DNA of 64,000 bases from Rugosimonospora africana (GTDB lineage: Bacteria > Actinomycetota > Actinomycetes > Mycobacteriales > Micromonosporaceae), in NCBI RefSeq assembly GCF_016862975.1, contig NZ_BONZ01000050.1, positions 1 through 64,000 of the forward strand, given 5' to 3'. Shown piece by piece: positions 16,046 to 24,617 of the stretch (positions are counted from its first letter, which is position 1; each line of letters begins with the position of its first letter). The notes below the pieces were generated by a model, which was given only the letters and a program-made list of their open reading frames with translations, was not told the origin of the DNA and did not search any database. The translations under genes and the position numbers were made by a program.

Positions 16046-18166
16046 ATGGGGGTTTCGTTCACGGGGGTTTCGTTCACGGGGGTTTCGTTCACGGGGGTTT
16101 CGTTCACCGGAGTTTCGTTCACGGTGCTCGGGCCGGTCACGGCGGTACGGGTCGGTGCGCCGGTGCCACTGGCCGGACGGCGGGTACTGGCGCTGCTGGC
16201 CGCGCTCCTGCTCTCACCGAACAAGGACGTGCCGACCGACCGGCTCATCGAGTGGGCGTGGGGCGAGGCGCGCCCGGCCCACCCGCGCGCCGCGCTGCAG
16301 AACGCCATGTCCCGGCTGCGTCACGCGGTCGGCGACGAGGTGGTCGAGACGACCCCGTTCGGGTACCGGCTGCGGGCCGACGCCGGTACGCTCGACCTGC
16401 TCGCCTTCGAGAAGTTGACGGCTTCCGCGGCAGGCGCCGATCGGGCCGGCGACACCGCCCTGGCCGCCGACAGGCTACGTCAGGCGATCGGGCTGTGGCG
16501 GATGCCCCTACTGTCCAATGTGGATGCACCCGGGCTCGGGCGGTACGCCGCCACCCTGCTGACCGAGCGGTACCTGGCCGCCCACGAGGAACACGCCCGG
16601 CTGTGCCTTCTGCTGGGACGCCACGCCGAAGTGGCGGCGGAGCTCAGCGAGCTCGTCGGCAGCTACCCGTTCCGGGAGCCGCTGGCGGCCCACCTGATGG
16701 CCGCGCTGGCCGGCGCGGGTCGCCGCGCCGACGCGCTGGTGACCTACGAGGCGGTCAGCCGCACGCTGCGGGAGGAGTTGGGGGTGCAGCCGGGTGCCGC
16801 ACTGCGCTCGCTGCACACCTCGATCCTGCGGGCCGAACCTCAGCGGACCGAGGCTCAGTGGGCGGAATCTCTGCGGGCAGAGGCCCATCGGACCGAGGCC
16901 CAGCGGACAGAAAGTCTGCGGACCGAGGCCCAGCGGACCGAGGCCCAGCGGGCCGAGCCTTGGCGGACCGCGGCCCAGCCCGAACGGGTCGCCGCGAAGC
17001 CGGATGCCGTCCCCGCTCCCGGCAGTCAGCTTCCGGCCCGGCCCGGCGTTCTGTACGGCCGTACCCACGAGGCGGGCACGCTGGACCGGTGGCTGGCCGA
17101 GCCGGACAGTGCCGCCGTCACGGCGGTGGTCGGGCCGGTCGGCGTCGGCAAGAGTGCCCTGGTCGTGCACGCGGCGCAGCGGCGGCGCGCGGCGTTCCCG
17201 GACGGGACGCTGTATCTCGACCTCGACGGGTACGCCGCCAGCGCGCCGCTGGAACCGGTCGCGGCACTGGGTCAGTTGCTCGACACGCTCGGTGCCGTGG
17301 CGATCCCGACCGGGCTAGCTGCCCGGGCCGCCCGGTGGCGTGGCCTGCTGGCCGACCGGCGGCTGCTGCTCGTGTTGGACAATGCCCGGGACAGCGCGCA
17401 GGTCCGCCCGCTGCTGCCGGGTGCCGCCAGCCCCAGCACGGTCGTGGTGACCAGTCGCGACCAACTGCGCGGGCTGGTCGCCCGCGACGGCGCTCGCCGC
17501 CTCACTCTCGACGGGCTGGGCCCCGACCCGGTACGTGCGCTGCTGGCCGACCTGACCGGCCGACCCGCCGAGCACTTCGACCGGGGCCGGGTCGCCGAAC
17601 TGGTGGACCGCTGCGCCGGGCTGCCCCTGGCGGTACGTGTCGTCGCCGAACGGATGGCCCGCACCGGCGGTACCCTCGACGAAGCGCTGGCGGCCCTGCG
17701 CGGCCCGGCATTCCTGGACGGACTCAGCGCCGACGACGGCACCGACACCGACCTGCGCACCACGCTGTCGTGGTCCTGCCACGCCCTGGACACCGAGACG
17801 GCGCGCGGCTATCACCGGCTCGGCCGCCATGCCGCCGACGGATGGAGCCTGCCGGTTGCCGCCACCGTCCTGCAGCGGTCACCGAGGCAGGCGCGGGCCG
17901 TGCTCGACGGGCTGATCGCCGTCCACCTGTTGCGACCGGCCGGGGTGCGCCGGTACGTGATGCCGCCACCCGTGCGCGCGCACGCACGCGCCTCCTGCCG
18001 GCTGCATCCGCTCCCGGCAGGAGGACCGAAGCCGGCCGTGGGGTTCGGCTCCCGTGCCGCGGCAGCCCCGGTGGAGCGGGCTGACAGTGCCGTGGGAGCG
18101 CGGCTTGCGACCTTTGCGGTTGTCCCATCCGCACGCGTTGCCGGAGAGGTCCATGAGCCACGCTGA
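16046..18166 (+). CDS. SARP-family regulator with NB-ARC ATPase domain (AfsR-like, no TPR)
   Basis: 706 residues. The OmpR-like winged helix (residues 25-105; LLALLAALLLSPNKDVPTDR) is followed by the bacterial transcriptional activation domain (110-255). Next come a repeat-rich linker and an NB-ARC ATPase with P-loop GPVGVGKSALV (about 361) and Walker B LLLVLDNA. The protein ends soon after the ATPase without the TPR array of AfsR. Five GVSFT repeats extend the N-terminus before the usual SARP opening VLGPV, so the start could be ATG 16046 or a later GTG at 16124. Its 3' end overlaps the Tat protein gene by 14 bp, which suggests it is co-transcribed with the genes it may regulate. Confidence 0.85.
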   Translation: MGVSFTGVSFTGVSFTGVSFTGVSFTVLGPVTAVRVGAPVPLAGRRVLALLAALLLSPNKDVPTDRLIEWAWGEARPAHPRAALQNAMSRLRHAVGDEVVETTPFGYRLRADAGTLDLLAFEKLTASAAGADRAGDTALAADRLRQAIGLWRMPLLSNVDAPGLGRYAATLLTERYLAAHEEHARLCLLLGRHAEVAAELSELVGSYPFREPLAAHLMAALAGAGRRADALVTYEAVSRTLREELGVQPGAALRSLHTSILRAEPQRTEAQWAESLRAEAHRTEAQRTESLRTEAQRTEAQRAEPWRTAAQPERVAAKPDAVPAPGSQLPARPGVLYGRTHEAGTLDRWLAEPDSAAVTAVVGPVGVGKSALVVHAAQRRRAAFPDGTLYLDLDGYAASAPLEPVAALGQLLDTLGAVAIPTGLAARAARWRGLLADRRLLLVLDNARDSAQVRPLLPGAASPSTVVVTSRDQLRGLVARDGARRLTLDGLGPDPVRALLADLTGRPAEHFDRGRVAELVDRCAGLPLAVRVVAERMARTGGTLDEALAALRGPAFLDGLSADDGTDTDLRTTLSWSCHALDTETARGYHRLGRHAADGWSLPVAATVLQRSPRQARAVLDGLIAVHLLRPAGVRRYVMPPPVRAHARASCRLHPLPAGGPKPAVGFGSRAAAAPVERADSAVGARLATFAVVPSARVAGEVHEPR
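16049..16123 (+). repeat. five 15-bp tandem units at the 5' end of a SARP gene
   Basis: GGGGTTTCGTTCACG is repeated five times with few changes and encodes GVSFT each time. Each unit also carries a G-run resembling a ribosome-binding site. Confidence 0.92.
16829..16978 (+). repeat. ten 15-bp units in the SARP linker
   Basis: Ten pentads of the form R-T/A-E-A/S/P-Q/L/H/W (RTEAQ, RTESL, RAEPW) link the activation domain to the NB-ARC domain. They probably form a charged helix. Confidence 0.88.
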
Positions 18167-18734
18167 ACGATCAGTCCCACCCGTACCGCGCCCGGAGGTG
18201 ACGCGGCGGCACCTGCTCAAGGCATCGGGACTCGCCGGCGCCGGCATGCTGCTGGCGGCGTCCGCTGTGGTGGCGGTACCCGCGTCGCCGGCCCTGGCGG
18301 CGCCCGCGTCGCTGACCCCGGCGCAGGCCCGCCTGACGCTGCAGATCGCGGCGGTCGGGGCGGTGTTCCCGATCCCGTTCCCCGGATTCGGCGAGACCGG
18401 ACCGGCCTCCTCCCGGATCACCACCGCGCGCCTGCGACAGGCCGTCCGGCGGCTGCCCGCCGCGCGACTGGCCTCGGTGCGCTCGGGCCTGGCCGCGCTG
18501 ACCGGTCGCGGCCTGTTGGACGTGACGCCGCAACGGCTACTCGACGGCATCACCGACCTGGCCGGGTCGCCGCAGTCGCTGACAGCGGCCGTGGCGCTGG
18601 CTGTCGCGACGGTCTCCACACACTTCGACCCCGGCTCCGACGCGGCGGCAGAGGTGTGGCTCGACGGGCTGCGCCAGATGCGCCAGCACGGCGTGCGCCC
18701 GGTCATCGCGTCGACGTCGAGGCAGGCATCATGA
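18153..18734 (+). CDS. small Tat-exported protein, possible export partner of the following gene
   Basis: 193 residues. A Tat signal (TRRHLLKASGLAGAGMLLAA, then cleavage near ALAAPAS) is followed by a helical domain of about 140 residues with no catalytic motif that I recognise. The overall layout resembles small Tat-signal-bearing partners such as gluconate dehydrogenase subunit 3. GGAGAGG precedes ATG at 18153. The gene overlaps the SARP stop by 14 bp and the next gene by 4 bp (ATGA). The next protein has no signal peptide of its own, so this one may carry it through the Tat system, as MelC1 does for tyrosinase MelC2. That role is inference. Confidence 0.7.
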   Translation: MSHAERSVPPVPRPEVTRRHLLKASGLAGAGMLLAASAVVAVPASPALAAPASLTPAQARLTLQIAAVGAVFPIPFPGFGETGPASSRITTARLRQAVRRLPAARLASVRSGLAALTGRGLLDVTPQRLLDGITDLAGSPQSLTAAVALAVATVSTHFDPGSDAAAEVWLDGLRQMRQHGVRPVIASTSRQAS

Positions 18735-21166
18735 AACTCGATCCGGACACCGCCGCCTCCCTGCACCGCGCGAAACAGGCTCTCTTCCGGGCCCACCTGA
18801 ACGACCCGACCTTCACCGGGTGCGCCGTCGGGCTGCGCTGGCGCAACGGCGTGCAGACCGACGAACCCGCGGTCATCGCCATGGTCAACAAGAAGCTCAC
18901 CGAGCGGCAGGTGTCACCGCGCCGGGCGCTGCCCCGTACCCTCGACACCGAGGGTCGCGCCGTCGGAGTCGATGTCGTCGAGGTCGCCCGACCCTACGCG
19001 GTACCTCGGCCCTACGCGGCGCCCCGGTCCGATGCGTCCCCCGACGCGATCGGCTGGCCGATCCTCGGCAAACAGCCCGCCCCGATCCAAGGCTGCGACA
19101 TCTCCATGGTCGACGGCGCGGCGCCGGGCGCTCTGGGGTGCCTCGTGCGGGACAACGAGGCCGGCGACATCTGCGTCCTGTCGTCGAACTATGTCATGGC
19201 GAATCTGAACCAGGGCCCGGCGTCCACCCTCATCATCCAGCCGAGTGCCGTTGTCGGCGGCACCTCGGGCGATGGCATCGCGCGCCTGCGGCGGTGGATC
19301 CCGCTGGTACCCAACGGGTCCGGTGCAGGGTACGCCGACGCGGCCATCGCCCGGTTGGACAACCAGAGCTCCTACAGCCGGCAGGTGGTCAACAATCTGA
19401 TGCCACCGATCACCGCCGGCCATCCGGCGGTGGGCATGGTCGCCGCGTGGGACGACGAGTTCCGCAACTGCTTCCTGAGCCGGATGGACCGGGTCGTGGC
19501 CGGGCTGGACATCAGCCTGCTGCCCGCCGACGGCAGCTCCGCCGCCGCGTGTGTGGCGGCACCCGAACTGTTGATGCACATCGAGAAGGTGGGCCCGGCG
19601 ACCGGGTACACCTCCAGCGTCGTCGACGCCGTCGGCGCGATCGTGAAAGTCGATTACGGCAACGGCACCGTGTACGTGCTCCAGGACCTGATCTGGACCC
19701 AGGCATTCCACTGGGACGGCGACTCGGGCGCGGTGGCCTGCGTCGGCGGCAACGGGCGGGAATACGTACCGACCAGGAACGAGTCCGGTTGCGTCGTGCT
19801 GGACTCCATCGGCAAGTACTACAACCTGCCGCTGACCGGCGACAACGCGCTGACCAGCCAGGCGCGCGACCAGTTCCTCTCGCAGAGCCAGGTCGGCAAC
19901 CTCATCATCGGGGTCATCTACAACAACAGCCATCTGGTGGCCGAACGTCTCGGCGGCTACAAGGGCACCGGGCAGGAGCAGGGGTACGCGAAGACGTACT
20001 ACAACAAGTACCACGACCTGTTCGCGGCCGTCCTCGGCGACCCTGGCTCCGGTCAGGTCGTCACTCAGGAGAACCTCAGTGACGCCGGGTTCATCCTCTC
20101 CGGCCTGTTCGGCGGCCCGGGTACCACCAGGCCGATGCTGATCGGGGACGAGGCGGCCGCCGCCGAGTGGGTCTACCAGAACGTGCTGCTGCCCACCCAG
20201 GGCATGGACTACTACCGGGTCCTCGACTACATGAACGACCCGGACGTGTACCAGAGCGTCTACAACAAGCTCGCGAGCCTGACCAGCATCGAGCTGGTCG
20301 GGCCGATCTACGGCGACACCCCGCCGCTGTGGGCCGACGCCAGCCACGTCGACACCAACACGTCCATCGCGCTGACCTCATCGGTCGGGCTCGGCAACGA
20401 ATCATCGCTGATCTTCACCACCGTGCCGGGTGCGGGCATCTGGTCGCGGACGTGCACCGGTGGGGTGTGGTCGTCGAGCGCGACGAAGATCGACACGACC
20501 GCCACGGTCCCCGCGATCGCATCGGTGCTCGACGCCGACGGTGTCGTGCACCTGTTCATCGCGAGCGCGAGCGGCGTGTGGGAACGCACCCTGGGCAGCA
20601 CCGGCACGTGGAGCGCCTCGACCAGGGTGGACACCAACACGTCCGTGGTCTCGCTGGCCGCGGCGCTCGACGCCGGCGGCGTGACGCACCTGTTCACCGG
20701 CGTCTCCGGCAGCGGCGTGTGGGACCGCACGTACTCCGGCGCCTGGGCCGCCACGGCGACGAAGATCGACGCGACCACCACGGTCGCCGGTCTGGCCGCG
20801 GCCAGGGACGGGTCCGGTACGCTACGGCTCTTCGTGACCGCGACGCAGAGCGGCGTCAGTACCCGCGCCTACGCCGCCGGCACCTGGTCGGCCTCGTCGA
20901 GCCTCGACGCCAACACCGCGATCGCCGCGGTGGCCGCGGCCACCACCGGCGACGGCCGCACCCACCTGGTCACGCTGGTCCCGACGATCGGCGTGTACGA
21001 CCGGCAACTGCGCGCCGGTACCTGGGACGTCACACCGGTACTGGTCGACGGGGCCACCGGCATCGCCGGCATCTCCGCCAGCTCGGCCACGGACGGCGGC
21101 CTGCACCTGCAGACGCGGGTCACCACCAGCGGGGTCTGGGACCGCCGGTACACACCGGGTACCTGA
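18731..21166 (+). CDS. trypsin-like pseudo-protease with six-repeat C-terminal module
   Basis: 811 residues without a signal peptide. Residues 100-345 have the layout of bacterial trypsin-like serine peptidases: D203 in YADAAIARL and S332 in GDSGA are present. The catalytic His position in the normally NNHVLAN-type block is Tyr154 (SSNYVMANLN). The protease is therefore predicted inactive or altered. Residues about 345-530 have no match I recognise. Residues about 535-811 are six 45-residue repeats with G-V-W-x-R, G-T-W-S and D-T-N, the same module as in the S53 peptidase. A duplicated hexapeptide PYAVPR/PYAAPR comes from an 18-bp repeat (18992-19027). A terminator-like hairpin follows. Confidence 0.75.
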   Translation: MKLDPDTAASLHRAKQALFRAHLNDPTFTGCAVGLRWRNGVQTDEPAVIAMVNKKLTERQVSPRRALPRTLDTEGRAVGVDVVEVARPYAVPRPYAAPRSDASPDAIGWPILGKQPAPIQGCDISMVDGAAPGALGCLVRDNEAGDICVLSSNYVMANLNQGPASTLIIQPSAVVGGTSGDGIARLRRWIPLVPNGSGAGYADAAIARLDNQSSYSRQVVNNLMPPITAGHPAVGMVAAWDDEFRNCFLSRMDRVVAGLDISLLPADGSSAAACVAAPELLMHIEKVGPATGYTSSVVDAVGAIVKVDYGNGTVYVLQDLIWTQAFHWDGDSGAVACVGGNGREYVPTRNESGCVVLDSIGKYYNLPLTGDNALTSQARDQFLSQSQVGNLIIGVIYNNSHLVAERLGGYKGTGQEQGYAKTYYNKYHDLFAAVLGDPGSGQVVTQENLSDAGFILSGLFGGPGTTRPMLIGDEAAAAEWVYQNVLLPTQGMDYYRVLDYMNDPDVYQSVYNKLASLTSIELVGPIYGDTPPLWADASHVDTNTSIALTSSVGLGNESSLIFTTVPGAGIWSRTCTGGVWSSSATKIDTTATVPAIASVLDADGVVHLFIASASGVWERTLGSTGTWSASTRVDTNTSVVSLAAALDAGGVTHLFTGVSGSGVWDRTYSGAWAATATKIDATTTVAGLAAARDGSGTLRLFVTATQSGVSTRAYAAGTWSASSSLDANTAIAAVAAATTGDGRTHLVTLVPTIGVYDRQLRAGTWDVTPVLVDGATGIAGISASSATDGGLHLQTRVTTSGVWDRRYTPGT

Positions 21167-21171
21167 ACCTC

Positions 21172-21206
21172 GGCCGCCGCCTCGAGCCGGGGACGAGGCG
21201 GCGGCC
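21172..21206 (+). terminator. hairpin after the pseudo-protease
   Basis: A perfect 13-bp stem GGCCGCCGCCTCG / CGAGGCGGCGGCC with a 9-base loop starts 6 bases after the stop codon. It separates the SARP-1/Tat/pseudo-protease transcript from the second SARP gene. Confidence 0.75.
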
Positions 21207-21240
21207 ACCCGCGTGCGGGCATCTGGCATCGTTGATCGAC

Positions 21241-24200
21241 GTGCATGCCGGCACCCCGACATCCGTCGAAGTCCGTCTTCTCGGCACCGTGACAGCCCTC
21301 CTCGACGGCCTACCCGGAGCGCTCAACGGCCGCCAGCGATCGCTGCTGGCGGTACTCGCGCTCGACGCCAACCGCACGGTCTCCACCGACCGGCTGATCG
21401 CCGCACTGTGGAACGAGCCGTACCCGGCCCGGGCCATCACCCGGGTGCGCACCCTCGTCTCCGAGCTGCGCCGGGCGCTGCCCGTACCGGATCTGATCAC
21501 CACCGGCCAGCCCGGCTACCGGCTCAACCTCGGACCCGAGCGACTCGATCTCGACATCTTCCAGCGGCTGGTCCGCAGGGCCCGGCAGCAGCCGCGGCCG
21601 CACGACGCGATCGTCGCCTACGACCAGGCACTGGCGCTGTTCCGCGGCGCGCCGCTGCACGGCGCGAGCGGCCCGCTGTTCGACACCGAGTCGACCCGCC
21701 TGGCCGAGCTGCGAACCTCCGCCGTCGAGGAACGCACCGCGCTCATGCTCGCCGCCGGCCGGTACACCGAGCTGATTCCCCAGCTGAGCGCCCTGACCGG
21801 TGAACACCCCGTCCGGGAGCGGGCACACGCGCAGCTGATGAGGGCACTCGACGGGGCAGGGCGGCGCAGCGAGGCCCTGTCGCTGTACGCCGGGCTGCGC
21901 GGGCGGCTCGTCGACGAGTTGGGCGTCGAACCGTCGGAGGAGCTTCAGCGGCTGTACCGTCAGTTGCTGCTCGGCGGTACCGGCGCGGTGGTCCCGCCCT
22001 CCCCCACGCCTGGCCGGCCGATGCCGGCCGCCGCCGAAGCCGCACCCGCGCCGCCACAGCCCGCGCCGCCACAGCCCGCGCCGCCACAGCCGGCGCCGCC
22101 ACAGCCGGCTCCGTCACACCTCGCGCCACCACAGCCCGCGAGTCTCCCGTCCCGCCAGCTGCCACCGCCACCGGCCCGGCTCGTCGGGCGGACCACCGAA
22201 CTCGCCGACCTGGACACGCTGGCCAACGAAGGCCCCACCCGCCTGGGTCTCGTGGTCGGTCCGGCGGGTGTCGGCAAGACCGCCCTGGTGGTGCACTGGG
22301 CGCACCGGGCCACCGGCCTGTTCCCCGACGGTCAGCTCTACCTGAACCTGCGCGGCTTCGACCAGCGCGACCGGATGACGGCCGCCGAGGCGCTCCCGCA
22401 ACTGTTGCGGGCACTGCACGTACCCGCCCAGGACGTGCCGCTGGAGACCTCCGAACAGATCGCCCTGCACCGGTCGGTCACCGCCGACCGTCGCCTTTTG
22501 CTCGTACTCGACAACGTCAGCACACCCGAGCAGGTCCGGGACCTGCTGCCCGCCGGCCAGGGCTGTCTTACCCTGGTCACCAGCCGTGACCGGCTGACCG
22601 GGCTGGTCGCGCTCGACGGCGGCCGGCGCATCACACTCGACGTGCTACGCCCGGCCGACGCGATCGAGCTGATGTCGGGTGCCGGCGTGAGGTTCGCCAG
22701 CGGCCGGGACGGCGCCGACCTCGCCCGCCTGTGTGGCTACCTTCCCCTGGCCCTGCGCATCGCCGCCGCCCGCGTCACTGATCAGCCGAATCGGAGCATC
22801 GGGCAGCACGTCGAGGACCTCGTCCACCAGGGGCGCCTGACCGGGCTGCAGGTCGCCGGCGACAGCCGGGCAAACGTCCGGGGTGCGTTCGCCCTGACGT
22901 ACCGCTCTTTGCCGGCAAGCGCCCGGGCGGTGTTCCCGCTCGTGAGCGTCGTGCCGATGCCCGCCGGACTGAGCCCCCATGCCGCGGCGGCGCTGGCCCG
23001 AATCAGCACCGGTCAGGCGGAGGCGGCGCTGGACGCGTTGGCCAGCGTGCACCTGGTCACCGCGCCTACCTCGGACGGCCGGTACGGCTGCCACGACCTG
23101 CTGCTGGACTACGCCGCCGAACTGGCCGCCGAAGACCCCGCGGCGCAGCGGCTCGCCACCGACCGCCTCCTGGAGTTCTACCTGCACGCCATCGACAGTT
23201 GCGCGTCGATGCTCGTCGGGCCGATCGGTCGCATGCTGCCCCGCCCAGCGCCGTCCGTCGACGTACCCCTGATCACTTTCGCCGACGCGAGCCACGCGCG
23301 AGCCTGGGCCACCGTCGAGTGGGACAACCTACTCGCCGCGGTACGGCACGCGGCCACCAACGGCCACGACCGGCTGGCCTGGCTGCTCGCCGACGCCCTC
23401 CGGCCGCTGATGCGCATCGGGGGCTCGCTGCCCGAGATCGCCCGTGTGGGACAGTGCGGACTGGCCGCCGCGCGACGGGCGGACGACCCGCTCGGCGAAG
23501 CCGCGATGCACTACCTGATCGGTCTTCAGTATTTCCGCTCGGCGGACTACCGCGCCTGCGTGGAAGCCAACGAGCAAGCCCTGGAGTGCTACCGCGCCGC
23601 GGGCTGGCGGCCTGGCCAGGCGGTCGCGCTCGGAGCCATCGGCGGCTCGCTGGTGCACCTCGGCCAGGTCCATGCCGGCGCCCGGCGGCTGACCGCCGCA
23701 CTGGAGATCTATGACGAGCTCGACGACCGGGACGCGACGGCGGTCACGCTGGTCAACCTGGCCGGCGTTGCGTTGGAGCGCGGCGACTTCATCCGGTCAC
23801 TGCGCTTTGCCCACCTGGCCCGCCCGGCGATCGCCGCCACCGGCAACCGGCACGCCGAAGCGATAATGCTGGCCAACCTCGGTCTCGCCCGGCACGCCCA
23901 GGGCCGGCTCACCGCAGCCCTGCGCAGCCTGTCCGAGGCCCTTGACCTGTGCCGCACGATCGGCGCCCGGCACCAGCAGGCCAGCGTGCTCATCAGCCTG
24001 GGCACGGTGCACCTCGACGCCGGCCGTACCGCCGAATCGATGAGTGTCCTGTCCGAGGCCGAGGCCCTCGCCGCCGAGGTCGGCGACGACCGGCTCGCGC
24101 TCTACGCCGCCAACGGGCTCGCCCGCGCCGAACTGCACACCGAACAGGTCGACCACGCCATCAAGCGGCTTGAAGACGCGTTGAACTGCGCCGATGCGGC

Positions 24201-24558
24201 AGGCCACCAGCATGGGCGCGTCGAGGCGCTACTCACGCTGTCGCGCGCCTACCTGGCTCGGGGCGAGGTACGGGCGGCCCACGAGCCCGCGGTCCTCGCG
24301 CTGACCACGGCCCGCCGCTGCGGATACCTCGCCGCCGCGGCGGCGAGCCGCAGCGCCGTGGCCGCCTGCCTGCTCGCACTCGACAACGTCGAGGACGCGC
24401 GACGCTACGCCTCTCGGGCACTGCGGGTGCAGCGGCGGATCGGCAATCGGCTCGCCGAATCGCGTACCCGGACCCTGCTCGCCGAGATAGAGCGCCGTGC
24501 CCGTTACAGGGGGACAGCCGAATGTGCGGATGTAGAAACTAATAATCGCGAACGGTGA
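21241..24558 (+). CDS. SARP-family regulator with NB-ARC and TPR domains (AfsR-like)
   Basis: 1105 residues. The winged helix (10-95), activation domain (100-250), a Pro-rich linker made of 15-bp repeats (270-300), and NB-ARC with P-loop GPAGVGKTALV (about 340) and LLLVLDNV come first. A long array of TPR helices (about 720-1090) follows. This is the full AfsR architecture, longer than the first SARP in this block. GTG 21241 is taken as start because the SARP fold begins at once (VEVRLLGTV); TTG 21232 is an alternative and no clear ribosome site is seen. Placed between the pseudo-protease and a GH18 gene, it is a plausible regulator of the block. Confidence 0.85.
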   Translation: MHAGTPTSVEVRLLGTVTALLDGLPGALNGRQRSLLAVLALDANRTVSTDRLIAALWNEPYPARAITRVRTLVSELRRALPVPDLITTGQPGYRLNLGPERLDLDIFQRLVRRARQQPRPHDAIVAYDQALALFRGAPLHGASGPLFDTESTRLAELRTSAVEERTALMLAAGRYTELIPQLSALTGEHPVRERAHAQLMRALDGAGRRSEALSLYAGLRGRLVDELGVEPSEELQRLYRQLLLGGTGAVVPPSPTPGRPMPAAAEAAPAPPQPAPPQPAPPQPAPPQPAPSHLAPPQPASLPSRQLPPPPARLVGRTTELADLDTLANEGPTRLGLVVGPAGVGKTALVVHWAHRATGLFPDGQLYLNLRGFDQRDRMTAAEALPQLLRALHVPAQDVPLETSEQIALHRSVTADRRLLLVLDNVSTPEQVRDLLPAGQGCLTLVTSRDRLTGLVALDGGRRITLDVLRPADAIELMSGAGVRFASGRDGADLARLCGYLPLALRIAAARVTDQPNRSIGQHVEDLVHQGRLTGLQVAGDSRANVRGAFALTYRSLPASARAVFPLVSVVPMPAGLSPHAAAALARISTGQAEAALDALASVHLVTAPTSDGRYGCHDLLLDYAAELAAEDPAAQRLATDRLLEFYLHAIDSCASMLVGPIGRMLPRPAPSVDVPLITFADASHARAWATVEWDNLLAAVRHAATNGHDRLAWLLADALRPLMRIGGSLPEIARVGQCGLAAARRADDPLGEAAMHYLIGLQYFRSADYRACVEANEQALECYRAAGWRPGQAVALGAIGGSLVHLGQVHAGARRLTAALEIYDELDDRDATAVTLVNLAGVALERGDFIRSLRFAHLARPAIAATGNRHAEAIMLANLGLARHAQGRLTAALRSLSEALDLCRTIGARHQQASVLISLGTVHLDAGRTAESMSVLSEAEALAAEVGDDRLALYAANGLARAELHTEQVDHAIKRLEDALNCADAAGHQHGRVEALLTLSRAYLARGEVRAAHEPAVLALTTARRCGYLAAAAASRSAVAACLLALDNVEDARRYASRALRVQRRIGNRLAESRTRTLLAEIERRARYRGTAECADVETNNRER
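22051..22140 (+). repeat. six 15-bp units in the second SARP linker
   Basis: CCGCCACAGCCCGCG and variants encode PPQPA five times and PSHLA once. Confidence 0.9.
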
Positions 24559-24617
24559 CGCTCGTCAACGGGGATAGTAAAGGTTACTTACATTTCCTCT
24601 TCCCCGGGAGGTGACGT

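Noticed and set aside
16049-22140. Tandem repeats as a CRISPR-like array
   Set aside because: Units are contiguous with no unique spacers, lie in coding frames, and no cas genes are present.
21241-24558. Start of the second SARP far upstream at 20167
   Set aside because: That stretch lies in another frame of the pseudo-protease and beyond a terminator; SARP similarity begins at about 21262.
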